Assembly (NCBI RefSeq): GCF_001050155.1
Contig: NZ_LFVY01000002.1
Location: 269,519-333,518 of the forward strand
Direction: 5' to 3'
Length of the DNA stretch: 64,000 bases
Origin: Nitratireductor soli
Lineage (GTDB): Bacteria; Pseudomonadota; Alphaproteobacteria; Rhizobiales; Rhizobiaceae
Shown here one piece after another: positions 52,529-61,230 of this stretch. How positions within the stretch are numbered: position 1 is the stretch's first letter; every line of letters begins with the position of its first letter. The notes beneath the pieces were generated by a model. That model had not been told where the DNA came from. It made no database searches and saw only the letters and a list, made by a program, of their open reading frames with translations. The position numbers were made by a program, and so were the translations under genes.

Positions 52529-53385
52529 GCGGCCATGACAGGGAGCGGCGCGCGCCGGGGCAGGTGAAGGAAGTCACCAGCCTGACCAATCCGGTCATCA
52601 AGGACATCCGCGCCCTGGCGCTGAAGAAATACCGCGACCGCGAGCATCTCTTCATGACCGAGGGTCTGAAGCTGATCATCGACGCCTTCGAGGCCGGCTG
52701 GACCATCCGCACGCTGCTCTACGCCAAGGCGGGGCGCGGCAATGAGGCGGTGGAAAAGCTTGCCGCCCGCACGGTCGCCGCCGGCGGCCTGGTGCTGGTG
52801 GTCAGTGAAAAGGTGCTGTCGGCCGTGACGCGACGCGACAACCCGCAGATGGTCGTCGGTGTCTTCGAGCAGAAGACCTTGCCACTCGATGCGGTTAAGC
52901 CGGCCAAAGGAGATGTCTGGGTGGCGCTGGACCGGGTGCGCGACCCGGGCAATCTCGGCACCATTCTGCGCACCGCCGATGCGGTCGGCGCCAAGGGCGT
53001 CATCCTGGTCGGCGACTGTACAGATCCATTTTCCATCGAGACCGTACGCGCCACCATGGGATCGATCTTCGCCGTGCCGATCGTCCGCGCCGGCCTCGAT
53101 GCTTTCCTGGCCTGGCGGAAGGGGTTCGCCGGCCGCATGATCGGCACGCATCTGGAAGGCTCGGTCGATTACCGCGCGGTCGATTATCGGCAGGGGGCGA
53201 TATTGCTCATGATGGGCAACGAGCAGCAGGGTCTGCCGGAAAGCCTGGCGTCGGCTTGCGATGCACTGGTGCGGATTCCCCAGGCAGGCCGCGCCGATTC
53301 CCTCAACCTGGCGGTCGCCACCGGCGTGATGCTCTATGAGATCCGCCGTGACGCGCTGCCGCTCGAAGACAGGAGCCGGTCATGA
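52525..53385 (+). CDS. TrmH/SpoU family RNA 2'-O-methyltransferase
   Basis: 286 aa. N-terminal substrate-binding domain (LALKKYRDREHLFMTEGLKLI) and the SPOUT domain with NLGTILRTADAVGAKGVILV, MGNEQQGLPESL and IPQAGRADSLNLAVATGVMLYE, the three motifs of the knotted cofactor site. Target RNA unknown (23S or tRNA). Coupled to the upstream methyltransferase and overlaps lspA by 4 nt. Confidence 0.92.
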   Translation: MSGHDRERRAPGQVKEVTSLTNPVIKDIRALALKKYRDREHLFMTEGLKLIIDAFEAGWTIRTLLYAKAGRGNEAVEKLAARTVAAGGLVLVVSEKVLSAVTRRDNPQMVVGVFEQKTLPLDAVKPAKGDVWVALDRVRDPGNLGTILRTADAVGAKGVILVGDCTDPFSIETVRATMGSIFAVPIVRAGLDAFLAWRKGFAGRMIGTHLEGSVDYRAVDYRQGAILLMMGNEQQGLPESLASACDALVRIPQAGRADSLNLAVATGVMLYEIRRDALPLEDRSRS

Positions 53386-53879
53386 GCCTGCGCACGATCG
53401 GGTTGTATGGCCTTTTGACGCTGGTCTTCGCGCTGGCCGACCAACTCATCAAGGAACTGGTCGAAACAACGCTGCCGCTGCACGAGAAAATCGACGTTCT
53501 GCCGTTCCTGGCGCTCTTGCACGCGCGCAACACCGGCATCGCCTTCTCGATGTTCTCCGGAATGAGCGGCATCGGCCTGAGCCTCGTCATGGCGGCGGTC
53601 ATCATCTTCATCGGTTATCTGGCCATGCGCACGGGCGCTGCCCAGTTCTGGGCGCGGCTCGGCTTCGCCCTCATTCTGGGGGGGGCTTTCGGCAACCTGA
53701 TCGACCGGCTGACCAACGGCTTCGTCACCGACTACATCTATTTCCACACGCCGGTCTGGTCGTTCGCCATCTTCAACCTGGCGGATGTCTTCATCACCCT
53801 CGGAGCAGGGCTGGTTATCCTCGATGAACTGCTCGACTGGCGGCGCGCGCGCGCCGCACGCGGCAAGCAGACGGATTGA
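53382..53879 (+). CDS. lspA: Lipoprotein signal peptidase
   Basis: 165 aa. Four TM helices; the catalytic Asp residues lie in [14 protein letters not shown] and [18 protein letters not shown] (Asp in NLAD). It cleaves the signal peptide of diacylated prolipoproteins such as the LpoA-like protein above. The start overlaps the SpoU stop (ATGA). Confidence 0.95.
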   Translation: MSLRTIGLYGLLTLVFALADQLIKELVETTLPLHEKIDVLPFLALLHARNTGIAFSMFSGMSGIGLSLVMAAVIIFIGYLAMRTGAAQFWARLGFALILGGAFGNLIDRLTNGFVTDYIYFHTPVWSFAIFNLADVFITLGAGLVILDELLDWRRARAARGKQTD

Positions 53880-53940
53880 CCGCGCGTCCCTGCCGCCGCA
53901 AAGTTCAGCCGGTCTTTTCAATGGCAAGCCGGAGTGTGCG

Positions 53941-54933
53941 ATGACGGATAGGTTTCAAGCGGTTCTGATTTCCCGCGACGAGGACAAGAACCAGTCCGTC
54001 GACATGGTCGAACTGACCGAGGACGACCTGATGGAGGGCGACGTCACCGTCGCCGTCGAGGCGACCACGGTCAATTACAAGGACGGGCTGGCGATCACCG
54101 GCAAGGCGCCGGTCGTGCGCCGCTTCCCGCTTGTTCCCGGCATCGATTTTGCCGGTACGGTCACCCGTTCGAGCCACCCGGACTGGAAGGAGGGCGATCA
54201 CGTCATCCTCAATGGCTGGGGCGTCGGCGAGACCCATTTTGGCGCCTATGCCGCCCGCGCGCGGGTCAGGGGCGAGTGGCTGGTACCGCTGCCGGAAGGC
54301 ATGAGCGCCCGCGACGCGATGGCGGTCGGCACCGCCGGCTACACCGCCATGCTGTGCGTCATGGCGCTGGAGCGCCACGGCATCACCCCGGCGCGCGGAC
54401 CGGTCGTCGTCACGGGGGCGGCCGGCGGCGTCGGCTCGGTCGCCATAGCGCTTCTGGCCGGCCTCGGCCATCACGTCATCGCCTCGACCGGCCGTCCGGC
54501 CGAGGCCGACTATCTGAAGGATCTGGGAGCGGCCGAGATCATCGCCCGCGACGAGCTGTCGAACCCTGGCAAACCGCTCGGCAAGGAACGCTGGGCCGGT
54601 GGCATCGACGCCGTGGGCAGCCACACCCTGGCCAATGTCCTGTCGATGACCTCCTATGGCGGGGCGGTGGCGGCCTGCGGTCTGGCCCAGGGCATGGACC
54701 TGCCGGCAAGCGTCGCACCGTTCATCCTGCGCGGCGTCTCGCTGCTCGGCATCGATTCGGTGATGGCGCCGAAGGAACTGCGGTTGGAGGCCTGGCGGCG
54801 CATTGCAACGGAACTCGATCATGCCAAGCTTGCCGCGCTTTCGACCCTGGTGCCCTTCAAGGGCGTGATTGCGGCCGCCACGGACATCGTCGAAGGCAGG
54901 ATACGTGGCCGCGTCGTGGTCGAAATGCCGTAG
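53941..54933 (+). CDS. acuI: Acrylyl-CoA reductase-like quinone oxidoreductase (AcuI/YhdH)
   Basis: 330 aa from the ATG at 53941. MDR superfamily without zinc ligands. [21 protein letters not shown] (NADP-binding) and [30 protein letters not shown] mark the AcuI/YhdH subfamily, which reduces acryloyl-CoA to propionyl-CoA. 61 nt after lspA. The TAG stop begins TAGAGC, as in the alpha repeat. Confidence 0.87.
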   Translation: MTDRFQAVLISRDEDKNQSVDMVELTEDDLMEGDVTVAVEATTVNYKDGLAITGKAPVVRRFPLVPGIDFAGTVTRSSHPDWKEGDHVILNGWGVGETHFGAYAARARVRGEWLVPLPEGMSARDAMAVGTAGYTAMLCVMALERHGITPARGPVVVTGAAGGVGSVAIALLAGLGHHVIASTGRPAEADYLKDLGAAEIIARDELSNPGKPLGKERWAGGIDAVGSHTLANVLSMTSYGGAVAACGLAQGMDLPASVAPFILRGVSLLGIDSVMAPKELRLEAWRRIATELDHAKLAALSTLVPFKGVIAAATDIVEGRIRGRVVVEMP

Positions 54934-54985
54934 AGCGTTTTCAGTCGGGCGGACTTGTCTGACGTCGCATGAATGCGACTGGAGC
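54931..54985. repeat. Diverged alpha module
   Basis: TAGAGCGTTTTCAGTC, then a decayed first hairpin and GTCGCAT-ga-ATGCGAC (54964-54979). The latter replaces the TCCGCAT/ATGCGGA stem of other copies by a different but still fully paired sequence. Lies between acuI and the hybrid kinase gene. Confidence 0.75.
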
Positions 54986-55064
54986 AGACAGCCTTCCGGC
55001 GATCGTTAAAATTCGAAGGACCCGCCAAAAGCTTCTGTAATGCTCGTCCATTACTGTTCTGCCG

Positions 55065-57359
55065 ATGAAGGTGGCGGAAAAGCATAGTCTGGACAGGGGT
55101 GTCGAAGGGGCGGCCGCACCGAATGCGCCGCGCGCCGCGCGGCTGCGCATCGATCCGCCGGCGCTGGCGCCGCAACTGGTGCATCCGCCGCGCCGCTACA
55201 CCGAGATGATTGTCGGCATTGCCGTCATGCTGATCGCCGGCCTTGCCCATCTGACCGGCGCAGCCCCGCTGATCAGCGTTTTCCTGGCGGGCCTCGGTGC
55301 CGTCGGCCTGGCCGTCGCCCTGCGCGCGGCCGCCGCCGACCGCCTCCTTGTTTCCGCCCTGGCGCGCAAGGAAGCCGACAGCCGGGGCGAACTCGAGGAT
55401 CTGGCCGACCGCATGTGGGAGTTGCGCGAAAGCGAAGAGCGCTTCCACGGCCTCGTCGACGCGCTTGGCGATCTGATCGTCCACCGCGACCGCAACGGGC
55501 GGGTCGTCTATGTGAACCGCATCTTCGCCGAACTTCTCGACCGCAACCCCGATACGCTTGTCGGCCGCACGCTCAGCCAGCTCGGCATCGACATCGGCCT
55601 GGTGCCCGACGCCGCGTTCTCCGGTGGCGAATGCCTGAGCTCGACCGATGTGGCGATCCACACGCGCAACGGCATGCGCTGGTATTCCTGGATCGAGCAT
55701 TCAGTCCGCGACGAAAAGGCCGGATCCGTGTCGCACCGCGCCATCGCCCGCGACATCACCGCCCGCAAGCGGGCGGAGACGGCGCTGATCAACGCGCGCG
55801 AACGCGCCGAGCAGGCAAGCCGCGCCAAATCCAGTTTCCTGGCGACTGTCAGCCACGAGATCCGCACGCCGATGAACGGCATCATGGGCATGGCGACACT
55901 GCTGGCCGACACGAAGCTGACCCCCGAGCAGCGCACCTATGTCGGCGCCGTCTCCACATCGGCCAGTGCGCTGGTGGCGCTGATCGAGGACCTGCTCGAC
56001 TATTCGAAGATCGAGGCCGGGCGGCTGGAACTCGAGCCGCAGACGATATCCGTGCACGATATGGCCGAGAATGTCGTCGAGCTCCTGGCGGCGCGCGCAT
56101 TCGCCAAGGAGATCGGCCTCGGCTGCTACATCGCGCCCGACGTGCCGGCAACGATCACCGCCGACCCGGGCCGGTTGCGGCAGGTCTTGCTCAATCTCCT
56201 GGGCAATGCGGTGAAATTCACCGATCAGGGCGGCGTGGCCGTTTCGCTGACGCGCGGCGAGAAGAATGGCGTGCCGGCGCTGTGCATTGCCGTGGCCGAT
56301 TCGGGACCGGGCCTGGAAAAGGACGACATCGCCCGCATCTTCAAGGATTTCGAGCAGGTTGACGGCAGTTCGACGCGGCGGCATGGCGGCGCCGGCCTCG
56401 GCCTCGCCATCACCAAGCGCATCGTCGATGCGATGCAGGGCTCGATCACCGTCGCCAGCACGCCCGGCGAGGGGTCGGAGTTTGCCGTGTTGCTGCCGCT
56501 CGACGATGCCTCGGAAGCAGTAAGGATTGAACCGATCCTCGCGCATGTGAACGCAGTCATCCTGTCGCCGCATGTCGAGGAGGCCGAGACCATCGCTCTG
56601 ACGATCCGCGTCTATGGCGGACGCGCCGAAATCGCCGCCAACGCCGAGGATGTGGCACGTCTGGCTGAAGAAGCCGGCAAACCGTTCGATACGGTGCTGA
56701 TCGATGCCGCCCTGGAATCCGACGATGGCGGCCTGATCACCCGCCTGCATCAGTCGGGCGTCGGCGCTGGCCGCGCATTGACCCTGATCACGCCGTCGGA
56801 GCGCGGCCGCCTGGCGGCATTCCGTGCCAGCGGCTATGGCGCCTTCCTGGCGCGTCCTGTGCGCGGCAAGACGTTGCTGCGGCAACTTTTGAGCGAACAT
56901 GGCGAGATCGCCGGGCCGGTCGGCGAGGCGCATGAGACCGCCACCGGCCAGCAGGCGCTGCCATGCAGCGGCAAAGCCGGTCTGCGGGTGCTGGTCGCCG
57001 AGGACAACGAGATCAACGCCATGCTGGCGCGCGCCGCTCTCACCAAGGCCGGGCATCAGGTCGAACTGGTGTCGAACGGACGCGCCGCGGTGGAGGCGGT
57101 GAGCAACGCCGGCAAGCGCTACGACGTCGTCCTGATGGATTTGCATATGCCGGTGATGGACGGTCTCGACGCTATCAACGCCATCCGCCGGCATGAGGAG
57201 GAGACGGGCCTCGCCCCGGTTCCGATCCTCGTTCTGTCGGCCGATGGACAGGAAAAAACCCGGCATGGGGTTCTGGCCCACGGGGCCAATGGGTTCGTCA
57301 CCAAGCCGGTCGATCCCGACAAGCTTCTCGCCGCTCTGGAAATTCACACCGCCGCTTGA
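55065..57359 (+). CDS. PAS-containing hybrid histidine kinase with two receiver-like domains
   Basis: 764 aa. Two TM helices with a minimal loop (~47-66, 69-88), a coiled coil (~95-125), PAS (~127-235), HisKA with His264 in [12 protein letters not shown], HATPase_c ([23 protein letters not shown]), a degenerate receiver (~488-600, lacking the usual acidic pair) and a canonical receiver with Asp692 and Lys747. It has no periplasmic sensor, so it probably senses a cytoplasmic or membrane signal through PAS. olsB follows ~100 nt later; whether the two are linked is unknown. Start ATG as given; no strong RBS was identified. Confidence 0.88.
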   Translation: MKVAEKHSLDRGVEGAAAPNAPRAARLRIDPPALAPQLVHPPRRYTEMIVGIAVMLIAGLAHLTGAAPLISVFLAGLGAVGLAVALRAAAADRLLVSALARKEADSRGELEDLADRMWELRESEERFHGLVDALGDLIVHRDRNGRVVYVNRIFAELLDRNPDTLVGRTLSQLGIDIGLVPDAAFSGGECLSSTDVAIHTRNGMRWYSWIEHSVRDEKAGSVSHRAIARDITARKRAETALINARERAEQASRAKSSFLATVSHEIRTPMNGIMGMATLLADTKLTPEQRTYVGAVSTSASALVALIEDLLDYSKIEAGRLELEPQTISVHDMAENVVELLAARAFAKEIGLGCYIAPDVPATITADPGRLRQVLLNLLGNAVKFTDQGGVAVSLTRGEKNGVPALCIAVADSGPGLEKDDIARIFKDFEQVDGSSTRRHGGAGLGLAITKRIVDAMQGSITVASTPGEGSEFAVLLPLDDASEAVRIEPILAHVNAVILSPHVEEAETIALTIRVYGGRAEIAANAEDVARLAEEAGKPFDTVLIDAALESDDGGLITRLHQSGVGAGRALTLITPSERGRLAAFRASGYGAFLARPVRGKTLLRQLLSEHGEIAGPVGEAHETATGQQALPCSGKAGLRVLVAEDNEINAMLARAALTKAGHQVELVSNGRAAVEAVSNAGKRYDVVLMDLHMPVMDGLDAINAIRRHEEETGLAPVPILVLSADGQEKTRHGVLAHGANGFVTKPVDPDKLLAALEIHTAA

Positions 57360-57457
57360 CGGCGAGCTTGCCGCTCGCAGCCTGCGACGGTAGTGTCATA
57401 GTTCTGTCGCAACTGACCACTATTCCGGCGTCAACGTGATGCGGAGGAGAATCAGCA

Positions 57458-58363
57458 ATGCAAGGCATGACGCTGAACAGCACCGCCTTCCATGAAAACA
57501 CCGGCTTCCATGAAAGCAGCGGCCAGCCGCCCCTTGCGGGCGACCAAGGCGAAGCCGCCGATGGCGGTCTGCTGGGGCGCATTGGCCCGCTGCAGGTGCG
57601 GTTGGCGCGCGACGAGCATGAGATTGCCGCCGCGCAAACGATTCGCTTTCGCGTTTTCTTCGACGAGATGGGCGCCCGCTCTTCGGCAGAAGGGGCACCG
57701 CAGGATCGTGACACCGATGGTTTCGACAGCGTTTGCGACCACCTTCTCGTCATCGACACCTCGCTTCCGGGCAATGATGTCGAGCGCATCGTCGGCACGT
57801 ACCGGCTGCTGCCGCCCGAGGGCGCCGGCCGCATGGGCCGGTTCTATTCGCAGGACGAGTTCGCCATCGAGGGATTGATGGCCCGCCATTCGGGCCGACG
57901 TTTCCTGGAACTTGGCCGCTCCTGCGTCCTGCCGCCCTATCGCACCAAACGGACGATCGAGCTGTTGTGGCAGGGCATCTGGGCCTATTGCCGCCGGATG
58001 CGCATCGACGTGATGATGGGCTGCGCCTCGTTCCCCGGCGTCGTGCCGGCGGCCCATGCGGAGGCTCTGTCCTTTCTCGGGCATTTCTGCCAGGCCGAGG
58101 GCGATTGGCGTGTGAGCGCCGTGGCCAGCCGCTACGCGCCGATGGACCTGATGCCGAAGGAGGCCATCCAGGCGCGCTCGGCGTTGACGGCCATGCCGCC
58201 GCTGGTAAAGGGCTATCTGAGGTTGGGCGCGCGCTTCGGCGATGGCTGCGTCATCGACCGGGATTTCGGCACCACGGACGTCTTCGTCGTGCTCCCCGTC
58301 GAGGCGATCTCCGACCGCTACATCAACTACTATGGCGCCGACGCCGAACGCTTCGCGGCGTGA
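57458..58363 (+). CDS. olsB: Ornithine-acyl[ACP] N-acyltransferase OlsB
   Basis: 301 aa. N-terminal ~40 variable residues, then the OlsB core: LQVRLARDEHEIAAAQTIRFRVFFDEM, CDHLLVIDTS, VGTYRLLPPEGA, LELGRSCVLPPYRTKRTIELLWQGI and GCASFPGVVP. Catalyses the first step of ornithine lipid synthesis (3-hydroxyacyl-ornithine), the membrane lipid made in phosphate-starved rhizobia. OlsA is not adjacent. Confidence 0.92.
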   Translation: MQGMTLNSTAFHENTGFHESSGQPPLAGDQGEAADGGLLGRIGPLQVRLARDEHEIAAAQTIRFRVFFDEMGARSSAEGAPQDRDTDGFDSVCDHLLVIDTSLPGNDVERIVGTYRLLPPEGAGRMGRFYSQDEFAIEGLMARHSGRRFLELGRSCVLPPYRTKRTIELLWQGIWAYCRRMRIDVMMGCASFPGVVPAAHAEALSFLGHFCQAEGDWRVSAVASRYAPMDLMPKEAIQARSALTAMPPLVKGYLRLGARFGDGCVIDRDFGTTDVFVVLPVEAISDRYINYYGADAERFAA

Positions 58364-58383
58364 CCGTGAGCGGCAAGGGCTGA

Positions 58384-58488
58384 CTAGACCGGCTCAGCGT
58401 TTCCATGAAACGCTGAGCCGGTCTATCTCTTTGTTTTTCCGCATTTATGCGGACGGCAGGTGATTCCACCTGACTGCAAAATGCTCCA
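58384..58488. repeat. Mosaic element, beta plus alpha modules (perfect beta)
   Basis: CTAG at 58384 opens a perfect 19-bp-armed beta hairpin, TAGACCGGCTCAGCGTTTC (58385-58403) and complement (58407-58425) around CAT. The alpha hairpins follow. Relative to 37101-37141, the T-A pair in the GGTTCA arm is C-G here (GGCTCA with TGAGCC), a compensatory change. Between the convergent olsB and maeB genes; 58500-58545 adds a CTCTCTCC/GGAGAG palindrome. Confidence 0.9.
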
Positions 58489-58560
58489 AGCGCCTGCGCT
58501 GCCCTCACCCTCTCTCTACAAGTAGGGAGAGGAAGGGAGCCCTGGTGGATGGCGCCGCCC

Positions 58561-60846
58561 TCACGCCCCGGCGCTGTATGCGGCGATGGCCGCCATGTTG
58601 ACGATGTCGGAATCCTTGGCGTTGAGCGAAACGATCTGCACCGGCTTGTTCAGGCCGACGAGCAGCGGTCCGATGACGGTCGAGCCGCCCAATTCCTGCA
58701 GCATCTTGGTCGAGATCGACGCCGAATGGAACGCCGGCATGACCAGGACATTGGCCGGTCCCGACAGGCGGCAGAACGGATATTGCTGCATCAGCCGTGC
58801 GTTGAGCGCCACATCGGCCGCCATCTCGCCGTCATACTCGAAATCGACGCGTCGCTTGTCGAGAATCTTGACGGCTTCCTGGACGCGCTCGGAGCGCTCG
58901 CCGGGCGGGTGGCCGAAGGTCGAGTAGGCGAGCATGGCGACGCGCGGCTCGTAGCCCATGCGCCGCGCCTGGCCGGCCGCCTCCTCGGCGATGTCGGCCA
59001 GTTCCACCGCGTTCGGCATGTCATGCACGGCTGTGTCGGCGACGAGCACGGTGCGTCCACGGCACAGCGCCAGCGACACGCCGATCACCCGGTGCCCGGG
59101 CTTGGCGTCGATCACCCGGCGCACATCGTCGAGCACGGTCGAATAGTTGCGCGTCACACCGCTGACCATCGCATCGGCATCGCCCAGCGCCACCATGGTG
59201 GCGGCGAAGTGGTTGCGATCGTTGTTGATCAGCCGCTGCGCGTCGCGGAACAGATAACCCTTCCGCTGCAACCGCTCATAGAGGTAGTCGGCATAGATGC
59301 CGTTGCGCCGCGACAGGCGGGCATTGATGATCTCGATGCCGGGCTTCGACAAATCGACGCCGGCATTGCGCGCCGTTTCCTTGATCTGCTCCTCGCGGCC
59401 CACAAGAATGGCCGTGCCGAGCTTCTGGCTGGCATAGGAGGCGGCGGCACGCATCACCTGCTCTTCCTCGCCCTCGGCAAAGACGACACGCTTCGGCTGG
59501 CGACGCACCCGGTCATAGATGCGCTGCAGGGTCGAGGCGATGGGATCACGCCTGGCCGAAAGCTCGTTGGCGTACTTCTCCATGTCGAGGATCGGCCGCC
59601 GGGCGACGCCGGAATCCATCGCCGCCTTGGCAACCGCGACCGGGATGGCCGAGATCAGCCGCGGGTCGAACGGCACCGGAATGATGTAGTTGGGGCCGTA
59701 TTTCGGCCGGTTGCCCTGATAGGCCGCCGCCACGTCGTCGGGCACGTCCTGGCGGGCGAGTGCTGCCAGCGCCTCGGCCGCCGCCACCTTCATCGCGTCA
59801 TTGATGGTGGTGGCGCGCACATCGAGCGCGCCGCGGAAGATATAGGGAAAGCCGAGCACGTTGTTGACCTGGTTCGGATAATCCGAGCGGCCGGTCGCCA
59901 TGATCGCATCGGTGCGGATCTCGGCCACTTCCTCCGGCGTGATCTCCGGATCGGGGTTGGCCATGGCGAAGATGATCGGATCCTTGGCCATCGACTGGAT
60001 CATCGCCGGCGTCAAGGCGCCCTTGGCAGACAGGCCGAAGACGATGTCCGCCCCATCCAGCGCGTCGGCCAGCGTGCGCAGTTTGGTTTCCACCGCATGC
60101 GCCGATTTCCACTGGTTCATGCCTTCCTGCCGGCCCTTGTAGACGACGCCCTTGGTGTCGCACAGGATGACGTTCTGCGGCGAGAAACCGAGCGACTTGG
60201 CAAGCTCGATGCAGGCGATGCCGGCCGCGCCCGCGCCGTTGCAGACGAGCCGCGCCGTCTTCATGTCGCGGCCGGTCAGATGCAGCGCGTTGATCAGGCC
60301 GGCCACCGCGATGATCGCCGTGCCGTGCTGGTCGTCATGGAAGACGGGAATGTCCATCAGTTCGCGCAGCCGGCTCTCGATGATGAAGCATTCCGGCGCC
60401 TTGATGTCCTCCAGATTGATGCCGCCGAAGGACGGGCCGAGCAGCTTGACGCAATCGACGAAGGCGTCCGCGTCTTCCGTGTCGACTTCGAGATCGATCG
60501 AATCCACATCGGCAAAGCGCTTGAACAGCACCGACTTGCCCTCCATCACCGGCTTCGAGGCCAGCGCGCCGAGATTGCCCAGGCCGAGGATCGCCGTGCC
60601 GTTGGAGATGACCGCCACCATGTTGCCGCGCGTCGTGTAGTCGAAGGCGCGGCTCGGATCCTCGGCGATGGCCAGGACCGGCACGGCAACGCCGGGCGAA
60701 TAGGCAAGCGACAGATCGCGCTGGGTGGCCATCGGTTTGGTGGGGGTGATCTCCAGTTTGCCGGGCCGGCCCATGGAATGAAAATCCAGCGCTTCCTGCG
60801 GGCTGACGGAAGGGCCCTGTCGTTCGGACTTGTCTTTGGCGGCCAT
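58561..60846 (-). CDS. maeB: NADP-dependent malic enzyme with phosphotransacetylase-like C-domain
   Basis: 761 aa from the ATG at 60846. N-terminal malic enzyme (~1-430: LAYSPGVAVPVLAIA, TRGNMVAVISNGTAILGLGN, VFHDDQHGTAIIAVAG, a NAD(P)-fold with LVCNGAGAAGIACIELA). The C-terminal PTA/PTB-like domain (~440-760: VFAEGEEEQVMRAA, DAMVSGVTRNY, ALLDLP-like end) is the usual layout of MaeB, where it is regulatory and not active as PTA. Converts malate to pyruvate, making NADPH. Confidence 0.95.
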   Translation of the reverse strand: MAAKDKSERQGPSVSPQEALDFHSMGRPGKLEITPTKPMATQRDLSLAYSPGVAVPVLAIAEDPSRAFDYTTRGNMVAVISNGTAILGLGNLGALASKPVMEGKSVLFKRFADVDSIDLEVDTEDADAFVDCVKLLGPSFGGINLEDIKAPECFIIESRLRELMDIPVFHDDQHGTAIIAVAGLINALHLTGRDMKTARLVCNGAGAAGIACIELAKSLGFSPQNVILCDTKGVVYKGRQEGMNQWKSAHAVETKLRTLADALDGADIVFGLSAKGALTPAMIQSMAKDPIIFAMANPDPEITPEEVAEIRTDAIMATGRSDYPNQVNNVLGFPYIFRGALDVRATTINDAMKVAAAEALAALARQDVPDDVAAAYQGNRPKYGPNYIIPVPFDPRLISAIPVAVAKAAMDSGVARRPILDMEKYANELSARRDPIASTLQRIYDRVRRQPKRVVFAEGEEEQVMRAAASYASQKLGTAILVGREEQIKETARNAGVDLSKPGIEIINARLSRRNGIYADYLYERLQRKGYLFRDAQRLINNDRNHFAATMVALGDADAMVSGVTRNYSTVLDDVRRVIDAKPGHRVIGVSLALCRGRTVLVADTAVHDMPNAVELADIAEEAAGQARRMGYEPRVAMLAYSTFGHPPGERSERVQEAVKILDKRRVDFEYDGEMAADVALNARLMQQYPFCRLSGPANVLVMPAFHSASISTKMLQELGGSTVIGPLLVGLNKPVQIVSLNAKDSDIVNMAAIAAYSAGA

Positions 60847-60979
60847 GGTGCTGTCTCGTTCCTCCCGGGATCGGCGCTGCGCGTGCTTTCTGTGGAGTTT
60901 TGCAAGTGAGCGGTGCATAACGCTACACTTTCGCCCAGTAAATGGCCAAGCAGATTGAAGCTGTTTTCAGCCTCGTGGT

Positions 60980-61205
60980 CTGGCCGAAACAGATGGTCCC
61001 CATCTGTTTCGACAAGTCAGCCCACAAGCTGTTGATCTGTTGGGGCGATTTCTCCTAACAGATGGGTACCATCTGTTAGGATCGCACCACTAGAGCGGGA
61101 TGAGGAAAAGTGTGAAGCGGTTTTCCGCCCGCATCCCGCTCTAACTTATTGAAAGCGATCGCGATGACTTTGGATTGAATCAATCCAAAGTCATCGCGAT
61201 CTAGG
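60980..61205. repeat. Large mosaic palindromic element upstream of mutS
   Basis: Fills most of the 384-bp divergent maeB-mutS gap. In order: CGAAACAGATGG-tcc-complement (60985-61011); a segment containing GATCTGTTGGGGCGATTTCTCC; TCCTAACAGATGG-gta-complement (61053-61081); CTAG (61090); an AGAGCGGGATG/CATCCCGCTCT stem (61092-61142); then a perfect 45-nt palindrome with 22-bp arms (61157-61201) ending at CTAG (61201). The remaining ~130 bp nearer maeB has no recognisable feature. mutS transcription must start within or before this element. Confidence 0.9.
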
Positions 61206-61230
61206 AAATCAAACAGGCCGGGAGCTCTCC

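Noticed and set aside
58549..60909. 786-codon open frame on the plus strand opposite maeB
   Set aside because: Antisense shadow; MaeB motifs are continuous on the minus strand.
21084..61205. CRISPR array
   Set aside because: The repeated units are palindromic, dispersed singly between genes and lack regular spacers; no cas genes are present.
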